Shown: positions 55,621 through 63,662 of the stretch, one piece after another
Layout: each line of letters starts with the position of its first letter
Numbering within the stretch: position 1 is the stretch's first letter
DNA from: Kiloniella litopenaei
Lineage (GTDB): Bacteria > Pseudomonadota > Alphaproteobacteria > Kiloniellales > Kiloniellaceae
Assembly: GCF_000982415.1 (NCBI RefSeq)
Contig: NZ_LANI01000024.1
Span: forward strand, 1 to 64,000
DNA length: 64,000 bases
Reading direction: 5' to 3'
Position numbers and translations under genes: made by a program
Notes under the pieces: model-generated
Seen by the model: the letters and a program-made list of their open reading frames with translations, nothing else
The model's database searches: none
Told to the model about the DNA's origin: nothing

Positions 55621-55791
55621 GGCTTTGGGAAAAGGGGCCTGTACGCTGCTACTGAGAGCAATCTCAGTGCGCGATTGGGCGCACTTCCCAAAGCGAGCCG
55701 CTTATCACGCAGCTTGTAAGTCGTGATCTGGAACCTGGCAATAGTGTTCCAGGAGGATGCATTTCACTATGCATCCTCGGCAGGCTTGCTT
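55621..55791 (+). ncRNA. Candidate structured RNA of unknown class
   Basis: In the 423-base gap between fnr and the aldolase gene, GCTTTGGGAA (55622-55631) pairs perfectly with TTCCCAAAGC (55685-55694), enclosing ACTGAGA-GCAA-TCTCAGT (55651-55668) and AGTGCGC/GCGCACT (55666-55685), which compete. Then AAGCGAGCC (55691-55699) pairs with GGCTTGCTT (55783-55791), enclosing three hairpins: 55704-55727, 55728-55752 and a perfect 10-bp one at 55753-55778. The local sequence is more GC-rich than its flanks and has no convincing open frame. I could not match it to 6S, SRP, tmRNA, RNase P or a riboswitch. The strand is assumed from the downstream gene; the fold works on both. Confidence 0.55.
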
Positions 55792-55920
55792 CTTCACCCA
55801 GCTTTTAACTTAATTGAACTTTCCTTCTTTTCTTCTGTGCCTTAATCTCTCTACCAGACAATTAATTTGGTAAGCTCTTAGTCAGAAATACTTACTGTTA
55901 CAAAAAAATGGATATCTATA

Positions 55921-56697
55921 ATGGCAAGCCCACAACTCAAGAATAAACTCGGCGATCACCACCCCGTTTTTGGATGTTGGATTGATATGTTTAGTCCAAT
56001 TGCGACCGAGATTATTGCTCAGGCTGGGAATGACTGTCTGATGATCGATCTGGAACACGGTCCGGGTTCCATCATGGATGCCATCACACAGATGCAAGCG
56101 GCAAAAGCCTATGGTCCAAAAGTTTATGTTCGGGTTTCAAGTAATTCAAATGCAAAGATAAAACGGGTTCTGGATGCCGGCGCAGATGGCGTCATGATAC
56201 CATCGGTTTCCACAAAAGAAGAAGCAGAATATGCAGTAGCTGCAGCTCATTATGCGCCAAAAGGTAAAAGAGGGGTCGCCTCAACGATTATAAGGGGCGC
56301 AGACTACGGGGTGAACTCTCAAGGTTACTTGAAAAACTTTAACGACCAGATGCTTTTAATTTGTCAGATAGAAGACGCCGAGGGTGTTGAAAATGCTGCG
56401 GAAATCGCAAACACAGATGGCGTTGATATGATTTTCATCGGCCCTTCGGATCTTTCTGCAGACCTTGGGTATCCGGGTGAAACAGATCATCCCGCTGTTC
56501 TTGAATCTATTTATAAAGTTGAGCAAATTGTAAAAGAAGCCGGAAAATTACTTGGTGGGCTCCCAACGCCAAATAGAAACGCAGAATCACTCTTTAAATC
56601 TGGATACGACATGGTTCTGGATGGCAGTGATATTGGTTTTGTCGTAAAAGGAGCCAGAGAAAAAGTTGCTCAACTAAAATCAACCCTTGGTATTTAA
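55921..56697 (+). CDS. HpcH/HpaI-type class II aldolase
   Basis: A 258-residue TIM-barrel aldolase of the HpcH/HpaI/citrate lyase group, which cleaves 4-hydroxy-2-oxo acids to pyruvate and an aldehyde with a divalent metal. Visible blocks are FGCWIDMFSPIATEIIAQAGNDCLMIDLEHGP, VRVSSNSNAKIKRVLDAGADGVMIPSV, the metal-binding QIEDAEGVENAAEIANTDGVDMIFIGPSDLS and GYPGETDHP. The natural substrate is not clear. It lies behind the structured element at 55.6-55.8 kb, which might form part of its leader. Confidence 0.87.
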   Translation: MASPQLKNKLGDHHPVFGCWIDMFSPIATEIIAQAGNDCLMIDLEHGPGSIMDAITQMQAAKAYGPKVYVRVSSNSNAKIKRVLDAGADGVMIPSVSTKEEAEYAVAAAHYAPKGKRGVASTIIRGADYGVNSQGYLKNFNDQMLLICQIEDAEGVENAAEIANTDGVDMIFIGPSDLSADLGYPGETDHPAVLESIYKVEQIVKEAGKLLGGLPTPNRNAESLFKSGYDMVLDGSDIGFVVKGAREKVAQLKSTLGI

Positions 56698-56715
56698 GTT
56701 TTCAAATAAAACTGA

Positions 56716-57297
56716 TTATAACTTAATAGGCATGCAATATTGTTTTTTGCGTTTAAAAGCCTCACAGGCTTTATTGGCATCTGACTTATTGCCAAAACCT
56801 ACGCCCAATACCCTATAGAATGTGCCTTTTCCTGTGATTTTGATGGACTTGAGTTTAAGAGATAGTCCACTCGTTTCTTTGGGAAAGGCATTTCTTAAAT
56901 CGGTCCACTCTTTTTCTGCATTCTGTTTACTTTTATTCGAAGACAGGTGAACCGCATAGTTTCCTGATGCCTTAATAACAGGGGGCTGAGCTATTTTTTC
57001 TGCGTTCTTGAGTGGGGCTGGGTTAATTTTTGGGGCCTCCTTGCTATTATCACTTGCCGAAAGCTCTGTTTTCTCGATTTGATCATTACTATTTTTTACA
57101 GATGAATCGTCACTTTCAGCAAGGGAATCAAGGGCTTTTTTGGTCGAGTTCGCAGCTTGTTTTGATCCTTTTTTAATATCTTCCCAAAGATCAACTCCCC
57201 ATCCCTTTGTATCGTCATACACACTTTCACAGCCCCCCAATGTCAAAGATAAACATAAGGCCAGAACAGGTGTATAGAAATAACGTGAAATTGGCAT
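56716..57297 (-). CDS. SPOR-domain lipoprotein
   Basis: A 193-residue lipoprotein with lipobox LGGC (Cys23). A region rich in Lys, Ser, Asp and Asn (about 35-105) links it to a C-terminal SPOR domain (about 110-193, GNYAVHLSSNKSKQNAEKEW, FYRVLGVGFGNKSDANKACEAFK), which binds glycan strands lacking stem peptides at division sites. A role in cell division or envelope shape is inferred. It converges with the aldolase gene and follows phaZ with a hairpin between. Confidence 0.85.
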   Translation of the reverse strand: MPISRYFYTPVLALCLSLTLGGCESVYDDTKGWGVDLWEDIKKGSKQAANSTKKALDSLAESDDSSVKNSNDQIEKTELSASDNSKEAPKINPAPLKNAEKIAQPPVIKASGNYAVHLSSNKSKQNAEKEWTDLRNAFPKETSGLSLKLKSIKITGKGTFYRVLGVGFGNKSDANKACEAFKRKKQYCMPIKL

Positions 57298-57311
57298 GTG
57301 CGAGCACCAAA

Positions 57312-57342
57312 TAAGGTTGGATATAGATTACATCCAACCTTA
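57312..57342 (-). terminator. Perfect 11-bp hairpin between phaZ and the SPOR gene
   Basis: TAAGGTTGGAT (57312-57322) pairs with ATCCAACCTTA (57332-57342) around a 9-nt loop, 60 bases after the phaZ stop. On the minus strand it is followed by TTTGG only, so it may be a weak terminator or an mRNA end protector. Confidence 0.55.
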
Positions 57343-57401
57343 GATAATATATATTTATAAAAAGATAATTAATTCCAAGACTTAAGAATTTAAATTATCT
57401 A

Positions 57402-58634
57402 TTATTTCTTTTCCTTGGGATGATGCTTTTCAATAAAGTCATTAATCACAACGGAAACACTTTCGCGCCATTTACGACCATTAAAAATACCGTAATGCCC
57501 GACACCCGCCTCAACGTGGTTTTTATGTTTATTTTTTGCAAGCGACGAGCACATTTCATGTGCAGCCTCTGTTTGTCCCGGTGCTGAAATATCGTCCAAT
57601 TCACCCTCTACAGTAAGAAGCGCAGTCTTTTTAATTTTAGAGGGATCAACCAGTTGTCCTTTCCAGGTCATCGTGCCATTGGGCAGGCTTCTTTCCTGAA
57701 AGATGTGTTGAATTGTATCAAGGTAAAATTCGGCGGTTACATCCATCACCGAAAGGTATTCATCATAAAACTTTTTATGACTCTCTGCTGAATCCCCGTC
57801 TCCTTTAATCAGGTTGTTGAAATGCTGCATATGGGCATCAACATGGCGCATGGAGTTCATGGATATAAAGGCAGCCAGTTGCAGAAAGCCGGGATAAACA
57901 CGGCGCCCGGAACCTTCGTATTGAAGAGGAACCGTTGCAGTTAAGTTATCCTTGAACCATGAAAGGGATTTACTGTCTGCCAATTTGGTTACTTCTGTCT
58001 CTGCCGCCCCAGGATCAATGGGCCCGCCCATCAAGGTCATTGTGCTTGGCTGTGCCGGATCATCATTCGCGGCCAGAATTGAAACAGCGGCAAGAACCAG
58101 TGGGGCAGGTTGACATACGGCAATAACATGTAGGTCAGGACCAAGCAGTTTTATATAATCAATCAGATATTCGATATATTCATCCAGCCCGAACTCACCA
58201 TCCGATACAGGCACTTTGCTGGCATCTGTCCAGTCCGTGACATAAACTTCATGGTGCTCGACCAGGGTCTTTACAGTCCCACGAAGCAAAGTCGCAAAGT
58301 GCCCCGACATCGGGGACACGAGCAGAATTTTTTTTGGTGATTTTGCCAGATCACATTTAAACCTGATAAGGTCCCCAAAAGGTCTGTGATCAATCCTGGC
58401 GAGATCAATAGGGTGGATACCATCTTCACGATGAATAGCCTGAAAACCCCATTCCGGTTTTCCCCGGTGTCGAATAACGCCTTCGATAACGTCAGCACTC
58501 GCCGCCATTATTTTTCCCATGTAGGTTTGGGAAAGAGGAAACAGAGGATTGTTGAAATAGGTTTTCGTTAGCTGTGTCATGGCGCGCATTGGTCCCAACG
58601 CAGCGCTTTGCATATCAAAGTATGTATATAACAC
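57402..58634 (-). CDS. phaZ: Intracellular polyhydroxyalkanoate depolymerase
   Basis: It breaks down stored polyhydroxybutyrate granules. The 410-residue alpha/beta hydrolase has the Cys nucleophile (Cys174, in VIAVCQPAP) that marks the intracellular PhaZ family, and the VEHHEVYVTDWTDASKVP and VEAGVGHYGIFNGRKWRE segments. I chose the GTG at 58634, which gives the usual VLYTYFDMQ-type start and has GGGG upstream; the frame extends to a TTG at 58652. A palindrome 146 bases upstream resembles a PhaR operator. No phaC or phaP gene is in the window. Confidence 0.95.
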   Translation of the reverse strand: MLYTYFDMQSAALGPMRAMTQLTKTYFNNPLFPLSQTYMGKIMAASADVIEGVIRHRGKPEWGFQAIHREDGIHPIDLARIDHRPFGDLIRFKCDLAKSPKKILLVSPMSGHFATLLRGTVKTLVEHHEVYVTDWTDASKVPVSDGEFGLDEYIEYLIDYIKLLGPDLHVIAVCQPAPLVLAAVSILAANDDPAQPSTMTLMGGPIDPGAAETEVTKLADSKSLSWFKDNLTATVPLQYEGSGRRVYPGFLQLAAFISMNSMRHVDAHMQHFNNLIKGDGDSAESHKKFYDEYLSVMDVTAEFYLDTIQHIFQERSLPNGTMTWKGQLVDPSKIKKTALLTVEGELDDISAPGQTEAAHEMCSSLAKNKHKNHVEAGVGHYGIFNGRKWRESVSVVINDFIEKHHPKEKK

Positions 58635-58779
58635 GTCATCTACCCCTAACAAATGAAGCAGCTTTATCGAACCAACTGCTAATTATGACCTTCTATTCAA
58701 ATGAAAAATCGCCAAATGAAACCGTAATCAATTTCTGCGCGATGATCATCAGTCGGGTCTAATTCATCAAAACCACATT

Positions 58780-58796
58780 ATTGTGCGCCGCACAAT
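58780..58796. promoter_or_regulatory. Candidate PhaR operator upstream of phaZ
   Basis: ATTGTGCGCCGCACAAT is an 8-bp perfect inverted repeat with one central base. The TGC...GCA core fits the TGC-rich sites bound by the PHB-responsive repressor PhaR in alphaproteobacteria, from memory. It is 146 bases before the phaZ start. Confidence 0.5.
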
Positions 58797-58934
58797 TAAG
58801 TCAAAAGCTAAGCGTCTTTGACCAAACAGTCAATGATTGTCTGGCTTTTCATAGATGTTTCATAAACGCGCCAACTACGAAAATCTATGCAGGTAAAAGT
58901 AAAGAACCTGAAGTAAAAGTTGTGGGAGAGGGGA

Positions 58935-59189
58935 TTAACGTGAGGCAGAGGAGCAAAAATCTCTACCCCTTTTTGTAAGTTTGCAAACAATCCAGTCGGG
59001 CTTTAGGGCATTGCTGAACCACGGTTCTGCCCACCCATGGTCAATACAGGCACGAATAAGACGAGTATCATAATGCTGACCATGCTCATCAAAAAGGGGG
59101 AGTTTACCTCCTGCTTGATCAAGGCCGCGTTTAAGCCACTTAAGCTGTTTTGAATTTGGTTTTTTGGATTGCTTTTTCTTCTCGGGCAT
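58935..59189 (-). CDS. Conserved hypothetical protein, 84 residues
   Basis: A basic N-terminal tail (KKKQSKKPNSKQLKWLKRGLDQAGGKLPLFDEHG) is followed by a compact region ending in KPDWIVCKLTKRGRDF. The wording of the core, with GLDQAGGKLPLFDE and GWAEPWF, resembles a small family seen in many alphaproteobacteria, perhaps a winged-helix-like DNA-binding protein. No function is known. It has a plausible ATG start and ends 282 bases from phaZ's upstream region. Confidence 0.7.
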   Translation of the reverse strand: MPEKKKQSKKPNSKQLKWLKRGLDQAGGKLPLFDEHGQHYDTRLIRACIDHGWAEPWFSNALKPDWIVCKLTKRGRDFCSSASR

Positions 59190-59244
59190 AATCGCAATTC
59201 TACCACAAGACGGATGGAATTGCCAAAGGTCTTACGAGCCTGAC

Positions 59245-59442
59245 TTAAGCACCGAGTGAAACAGAGGTGTTTCCTTTGGGTTGTAAAAGACGCTTGACGA
59301 TTTCTCTGTACTCGACGTCCCAAACCAGACGATCAAGATCAATATCGTCATTCTTGTCGACCTGAGGTGAAATGAACATGTTTGCTGACATTGACATTTT
59401 GGCCCGCATATCTGTGCGATGTATTCTATTAAAGTTTCCCAT
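59245..59442 (-). CDS. Small hypothetical protein, 65 residues
   Basis: Starting at the ATG at 59442, the protein has a polar N-terminus and a conserved-looking core DIDLDRLVWDVEYREIVKRLLQ, which I judge to be the functional part. An open frame extends upstream to 59574 but its sequence looks non-coding. It is followed by the 84-residue gene in the same direction 55 bases later. The family is not recognised. Confidence 0.5.
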   Translation of the reverse strand: MGNFNRIHRTDMRAKMSMSANMFISPQVDKNDDIDLDRLVWDVEYREIVKRLLQPKGNTSVSLGA

Positions 59443-59593
59443 GACTCTAATATAAGGGAAAAAACAAAGCCGTGGTGGGGCAAAAAAGTGGTAAGAATGT
59501 GAACAGGATGGATGATGAAACGTCAACATGGTAAGATATGGCCGTACTATTATTAAAAAACAATACCTTACCATGGTTAATTAACGTTAATAT

Positions 59594-60817
59594 CTATATC
59601 ACATTAAGCTCTTTAACGGGCGTTTTATTGATAATTCTTTCCATGCCAAAGATAGAAAGATCCAGACTCTGATATTTTCCATAGACAATCAGTTCTGATA
59701 ACGCGCGACCTATTGCCGGTGCCTGTTGCAGACCATGCCCGCTAAAGCCGTTGGCAAAGTACAGATTGTCAACATCCGGGTGCGTTCCCAGTATGACATT
59801 TTGATCCAACAGGTTGTATGCATAATGTCCGGCCCATGCATTGATTTGTTTGATAGATTCAAAGGCCGTTACCCGATTGGCAAGGGTGGGCCAGATGTGT
59901 TCGTCAAAAAGATTGTAATCCACATCATAGTCAAAACACTCGGGATCATGACCGTCCAAGGGCGAGGTTCCACAAATAAAGTGTTCCCCCTCTGGCCTGA
60001 AATAAACCCCGTTGGTATCTACGACAAGTGGGCTGTTGGCTATCTCTTCACGGCAATTAAAGACAAAAACACATCGCTTGCGACTTTCAACGGGAATATC
60101 AATGCCAGCCATAGCAGCAATACACGACGCCATAGGTCCCGCAGCATTAATAAAATAATCGCCAGAGATTTTTTCAACAGAAGCACTTTCAGGCGTTTTC
60201 AATTCAGCCGCGACAATCTTACTGCCGAATTTCTTGTTGCCGGATTTTTCAAAGCCTGTGACTTCGCCGTCTTTATATATAATACCAAGTTTTTTGTTCT
60301 TGGCTCTGAACAGTTGCAACAGGCTATAGGCATCAAACCATCCTTCACCGGAAAGCCCCAAAGACCCTAGCGCAAGATCATCACAGTTCATCCAGGGAAA
60401 CAGCTCTTTTAAGAGGGCAGGGGTAAGAAGCGAGATATCAGCCCCGAGTTCATTTTGTATCTGATTGTTATAATGAAGTGTCTCCTGTCCCTTATCACTG
60501 GCGAGAAGCAAATACCCCCTTTCCTGTAATCCTATATCCAGTGCATTTGCGGGCTGTTGCTCTGTGTTTAATGCCAGATATTCAGAGAGGTTACGCAGGA
60601 ACTCAATACCAAAGAGGGATATATTGATATTTTCAGGTGTTGAAAATTGCTGCCGAATTGACGCTGCGGACAAAGTTGTTGATGATCCTTGATAGCTGCT
60701 GTCTTTTTCAATGACGGTAATCTTCCCATTAAATGTCGTATCACTTGCCAGAAAGAAAGCTGCGGCACTGCCGATAATACCTCCACCGACAATCACGACA
60801 TCTGATGTCTTGGTCAT
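59594..60817 (-). CDS. FAD-dependent oxidoreductase (D-amino-acid oxidase / sarcosine oxidase-like)
   Basis: A 407-residue DAO-family enzyme with the N-terminal dinucleotide-binding motif VVIVGGGIIGSAAAF (8-22) and FAD-fold segments DIGLQERGYLLLAS, NAAGPMAS and, near the C-terminus, LYFANGFSGHGLQQAPAIGRALSELI. Members oxidise secondary or tertiary amines such as sarcosine, dimethylglycine or D-amino acids. The substrate is not decided. It is monocistronic as far as can be seen. Confidence 0.88.
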   Translation of the reverse strand: MTKTSDVVIVGGGIIGSAAAFFLASDTTFNGKITVIEKDSSYQGSSTTLSAASIRQQFSTPENINISLFGIEFLRNLSEYLALNTEQQPANALDIGLQERGYLLLASDKGQETLHYNNQIQNELGADISLLTPALLKELFPWMNCDDLALGSLGLSGEGWFDAYSLLQLFRAKNKKLGIIYKDGEVTGFEKSGNKKFGSKIVAAELKTPESASVEKISGDYFINAAGPMASCIAAMAGIDIPVESRKRCVFVFNCREEIANSPLVVDTNGVYFRPEGEHFICGTSPLDGHDPECFDYDVDYNLFDEHIWPTLANRVTAFESIKQINAWAGHYAYNLLDQNVILGTHPDVDNLYFANGFSGHGLQQAPAIGRALSELIVYGKYQSLDLSIFGMERIINKTPVKELNVI

Positions 60818-60994
60818 ACATACTCCATATTTAATATTATATACGAAGCAGCATCTTTACGTGTCGTTCTTACGCAGACAACCGATTTGTTTCTTTTACT
60901 GAAAAAAAAGCATAAAATTATGGGGTAATATAATACCTTAATTTTAAGTAATTGTTTTTTATGATAAAATAAAATTCATGTTGAATATTTTTGT

Positions 60995-61023
60995 TTGACA
61001 GGGGGTATTCACTGTATTAGAAC
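60995..61023 (+). promoter_or_regulatory. Promoter for rplM-rpsI
   Basis: TTGACA (60995-61000) and TAGAAC (61018-61023) are 17 bases apart, a good sigma-70 match for a ribosomal protein operon. The predicted leader is about 60 bases. Confidence 0.6.
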
Positions 61024-61031
61024 CCACCCAC

Positions 61032-61056
61032 GCAAGAGCACAGATGTGTGTCTTGC
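61032..61056 (+). other. Hairpin in the rplM leader
   Basis: GCAAGA (61032-61037) pairs with TCTTGC (61051-61056), with inner CACA/TGTG pairs. It lies just past the predicted transcription start and could be the L13 leader used for feedback control in some bacteria. The evidence is a single hairpin. Confidence 0.4.
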
Positions 61057-61090
61057 CCCCTATGACAACAGTATGCAATGGCTCTGTTAA

Positions 61091-61555
61091 ATGAAAACTT
61101 ATTCTGCTAAACCCGCAGATATTGAGAAAAAGTGGTTCGTGATCGACGCTGAAGGCGTTGTTCTCGGTCGCTTGGCTGTTGAAGTCGCCAATATCCTGCG
61201 CGGTAAAAACAAAGTAACATACACACCACACATGGATTGTGGTGACAATGTTATCATCATCAATGCCGAGAAAGTCGCCCTTACAGGTAACAAACTCGCT
61301 GACAAAAAGTACTACTGGCATACTGGCCACCCTGGCGGTATCAAAGAACGTACAGCTGGTCAGATCCTTGACGGTCGCTTCCCTGAGCGTGTTGTTCAAA
61401 AAGCTATCGAACGTATGGTTCCAAAAGGTCCTCTCGGTCGTCAGCAAATGCGCAATCTTCGTGTTGTTGTTGGTCCTGACCACAATCATGAAGCTCAGCA
61501 GCCAGAAGTTCTGGATTTTGCTTCTAAAAACACCAAGAACAAGAGGAGCCAGTAA
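61091..61555 (+). CDS. rplM: 50S ribosomal protein L13
   Basis: A 154-residue ribosomal protein with [51 protein letters not shown] and [14 protein letters not shown], all typical of L13. Codon use is strongly biased, as expected for a highly expressed gene. rpsI follows two bases after its stop, the normal rplM-rpsI operon. Confidence 0.98.
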   Translation: MKTYSAKPADIEKKWFVIDAEGVVLGRLAVEVANILRGKNKVTYTPHMDCGDNVIIINAEKVALTGNKLADKKYYWHTGHPGGIKERTAGQILDGRFPERVVQKAIERMVPKGPLGRQQMRNLRVVVGPDHNHEAQQPEVLDFASKNTKNKRSQ

Positions 61556-61557
61556 CA

Positions 61558-62043
61558 ATGGCTGAAGAAACCCTCAACTCTTTGAGTGATCTTGGCGGTG
61601 CCGCACCTGCAGTCGAAGACACAAGCGCAGTTGTTGCCGAGCCAAAACTGGACGCACAAGGTCGTGCTTATGCTACTGGTAAGCGTAAAGACGCGATTGC
61701 ACGCGTATGGATCAAGCCAGGTACTGGTAAAATCACCGTAAACGGTCGTGAACAGGAAGTTTACTTCGCACGTCCGGTTCTGCGCATGATGATCGCACAG
61801 CCTTTCGAGACTGTTGAGCGCACTGGTCAGTTCGACGTTGTTTGCACAGTTAAAGGCGGTGGTCTTTCTGGTCAAGCTGGTGCCGTTCGTCACGGTATCT
61901 CAAAAGCTCTTACTTACTTCGAGCCAGGTCTTCGTCCTGCGCTTAAAGCACGCGGCTTCCTTACACGTGATGCCCGTGTTGTTGAACGTAAGAAATACGG
62001 TAAGGCGAAAGCCCGTCGTAGCTTCCAGTTCTCCAAGCGTTAA
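61558..62043 (+). CDS. rpsI: 30S ribosomal protein S9
   Basis: A 161-residue ribosomal protein. An N-terminal acidic extension (about 1-35) precedes the conserved S9 core, [26 protein letters not shown], then [19 protein letters not shown] and the basic tail ending [16 protein letters not shown], which reaches the ribosomal P site. It ends in a clear terminator. Confidence 0.98.
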   Translation: MAEETLNSLSDLGGAAPAVEDTSAVVAEPKLDAQGRAYATGKRKDAIARVWIKPGTGKITVNGREQEVYFARPVLRMMIAQPFETVERTGQFDVVCTVKGGGLSGQAGAVRHGISKALTYFEPGLRPALKARGFLTRDARVVERKKYGKAKARRSFQFSKR

Positions 62044-62072
62044 GCTTCGAAGAACAGAAGTTCAGAAATTCG

Positions 62073-62103
62073 AAAAGGGCTGCCAATTTTGGCGGCCCTT
62101 TTT
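62073..62103 (+). terminator. Terminator of the rplM-rpsI operon
   Basis: A 12-bp stem with one mismatch (arms 62073-62084 and 62091-62102) around a 6-nt loop, running into T residues at 62099-62103. Confidence 0.9.
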
Positions 62104-62154
62104 GTGTTTGAACACTAACCCTTCTTCAGTCTTTTTGCGTGGTAAATACTGTCT

Positions 62155-62739
62155 CTATGCAAAAAGTAAATATAGGGCGACCGCAGCTAATCCTGTTCCC
62201 ATAAATATATTGAACAGACGCAGGTGCTTTTCCGTTTGTATCAAAACTTTGGCTTGTCTTCCAACAACGGCCCAGGCGCCAACGCCAATAAAGCAAATCA
62301 CAAAATAAAGACCACAAAAAAGGAAAAGGCTCGAAGGATCACCCTTTGTTGTGAAAGCCGTTACGCCTGAAATAGAGGCAATCCATGCTTTAGGATTTAA
62401 AATGTTGAGCAACATGCCCTGATAAAACCCGGGTTCTGTGCCTTCCTCGAGAGAAACAGTGCCTTTTGCAAACGCGATTTTATAGGCCATATAGAGCATA
62501 AACGCGGCACCGACATAGCCAATCGCCTTCATAAACTGGGGAAACAAGGTTGTCAGTTCTGCCGCGCCCAAGCCAATGGCAAAGAGCAAGAGGGTAAAAC
62601 CAATTGTGGCTCCGGCAACAAAGGGAATGGTTCGGTAAATCCCATGGTTCAGCCCCGAAGTCATGGTAATAGCATTCACAGGTCCCGGTGAAATCGACAT
62701 GGTCAGGGCATAGGTGCACATCGCGATAATAATAGACAT
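62155..62739 (-). CDS. LysE-family amino acid exporter
   Basis: A 194-residue protein with six helices. The N-terminus MSISPGPVNAITMTSGLNHG is the hallmark of the LysE/RhtB family (SPGP motif), and NILNPKAWIASISG is the second conserved block. Family members export amino acids such as lysine, threonine or homoserine lactone; the substrate is unknown here. It converges with rpsI and is preceded by about 200 bases of non-coding DNA. Confidence 0.88.
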   Translation of the reverse strand: MSIIIAMCTYALTMSISPGPVNAITMTSGLNHGIYRTIPFVAGATIGFTLLLFAIGLGAAELTTLFPQFMKAIGYVGAAFMLYMAYKIAFAKGTVSLEEGTEPGFYQGMLLNILNPKAWIASISGVTAFTTKGDPSSLFLFCGLYFVICFIGVGAWAVVGRQAKVLIQTEKHLRLFNIFMGTGLAAVALYLLFA

Positions 62740-62887
62740 AAGCTTATAATACTCCTTAGTTCAGAGACTATACCCCTGTCATGAACGGCGCACTATATGT
62801 TACGGTTTGATTTAACTATTCGATATTTTTATGTAATAAAAAATTTAAACACTTTGCTCAACTAGGGTATTTTCAGGACAATATCAT

Positions 62888-62941
62888 CACCACTGACTGG
62901 CAATCTGCTTTGACAAGCCAAAGTAATCGCCGTCAGTGGTG
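62888..62941. repeat. Long inverted repeat at the end of the SDR gene
   Basis: CACCACTGAC (62888-62897) and GTCAGTGGTG (62932-62941) are perfect complements around 34 bases that hold further short pairs (TGGC/GCCA, CTTTG/CAAAG). It ends nine bases from the SDR stop codon and may act as a terminator or transcript stabiliser, but no T-run follows. Confidence 0.55.
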
Positions 62942-62949
62942 CGTGTCAT

Positions 62950-63549
62950 CTAATCCACAATATAGGTCTGTCCTGTCTGTATGCCTTCGACAGATTTACT
63001 ATAGGCAAGGGCGGCTGTGTCTGCATCGACGGGAACGTAGCCCCGGAAGTAAGGGCCATAGCTGTCCATTGCTTCTGTGATAACCGTTGGGCTGACAGAA
63101 TTAATACGAACCCGGTTTGGCATTTCCATCGCGGCGGCCTTAACAAAGCTATCGATTGCGCCATTGACCATTGCCGCAGAACTTCCCAGACGAATAGGAT
63201 CGCGGTTCAATATACCAGTGCTCAAGGTGAAGGAACCTTCCGGGGCAATGTAATCACGCCCGATCAGGACAAGATTGACCTGACCCATTAATTTGTTTTT
63301 GATCCCGACCATATAGTCGTCGTCGTTCATTTCCATAAATTCGCCAAAATGAACCGAGCCGGTCGTGGAAACCAAGGCATCAAAAGTTCCAACAGATGCC
63401 AGTGCCTTTTTGATCGTTTCCTTATCCGTAATATCAATCTTTAAGTCTCCTGTCGAACGCCCAGCGGTTATAACTTCGTGGCGAACAGACAGTTCTTTAT
63501 GAACGGCTTTACCTATTGTACCGCTGGCCCCGACGAGAATGATTTTCAT
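62950..63549 (-). CDS. Short-chain dehydrogenase/reductase (SDR) family protein
   Basis: A 199-residue SDR with the N-terminal NAD(P) motif VGASGTIGKAV (5-15). It lacks the usual YxxxK: the expected region reads LGSSAAMVNGAIDSFVKAAAMEM, with the helix that normally carries Tyr and Lys altered, as in the short atypical SDRs of the YwnB-like group. It is divergent from a LysR gene, the typical layout for a regulated enzyme. The reaction is unknown. Confidence 0.85.
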   Translation of the reverse strand: MKIILVGASGTIGKAVHKELSVRHEVITAGRSTGDLKIDITDKETIKKALASVGTFDALVSTTGSVHFGEFMEMNDDDYMVGIKNKLMGQVNLVLIGRDYIAPEGSFTLSTGILNRDPIRLGSSAAMVNGAIDSFVKAAAMEMPNRVRINSVSPTVITEAMDSYGPYFRGYVPVDADTAALAYSKSVEGIQTGQTYIVD

Positions 63550-63604
63550 GGTAGTCCTCTTATTTAATACGTTATCAATGGAAATAATTCATTCACTTCT
63601 GGTA

Positions 63605-63659
63605 AACATATTGTTTTTATTTAAGATGATAAGACCAACAATCATGAACATATTGTTTT
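63605..63659. promoter_or_regulatory. Pair of identical operator-like repeats between SDR and LysR genes
   Basis: AACATATTGTTTT occurs at 63605-63617 and 63647-63659, start to start 42 bases, about four turns of B-DNA. Each contains the inverted arms AACA and TGTT around three bases. They lie in the 113-base gap between the divergent genes. Confidence 0.5.
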
Positions 63660-63662
63660 CAT

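Noticed and set aside
55621-55791. 6S, SRP, tmRNA or RNase P RNA
   Set aside because: The conserved elements of each (central bubble with long closing stem, GGUCAGGUCCGGAAGG, tag reading frame, RNase P core blocks) were looked for and not found.
59726-60370. 214-residue open frame on the plus strand
   Set aside because: It lies wholly antisense to the DAO oxidoreductase, whose protein is clearly conserved; the composition is typical of a shadow frame.
60959-61558. 199-residue open frame on the minus strand
   Set aside because: It is antisense to rplM and its promoter; an artefact of the strong codon bias of the ribosomal gene.
61814-62308. 164-residue open frame on the plus strand overlapping rpsI
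   Set aside because: It is a different frame of rpsI running through its terminator; no family features.
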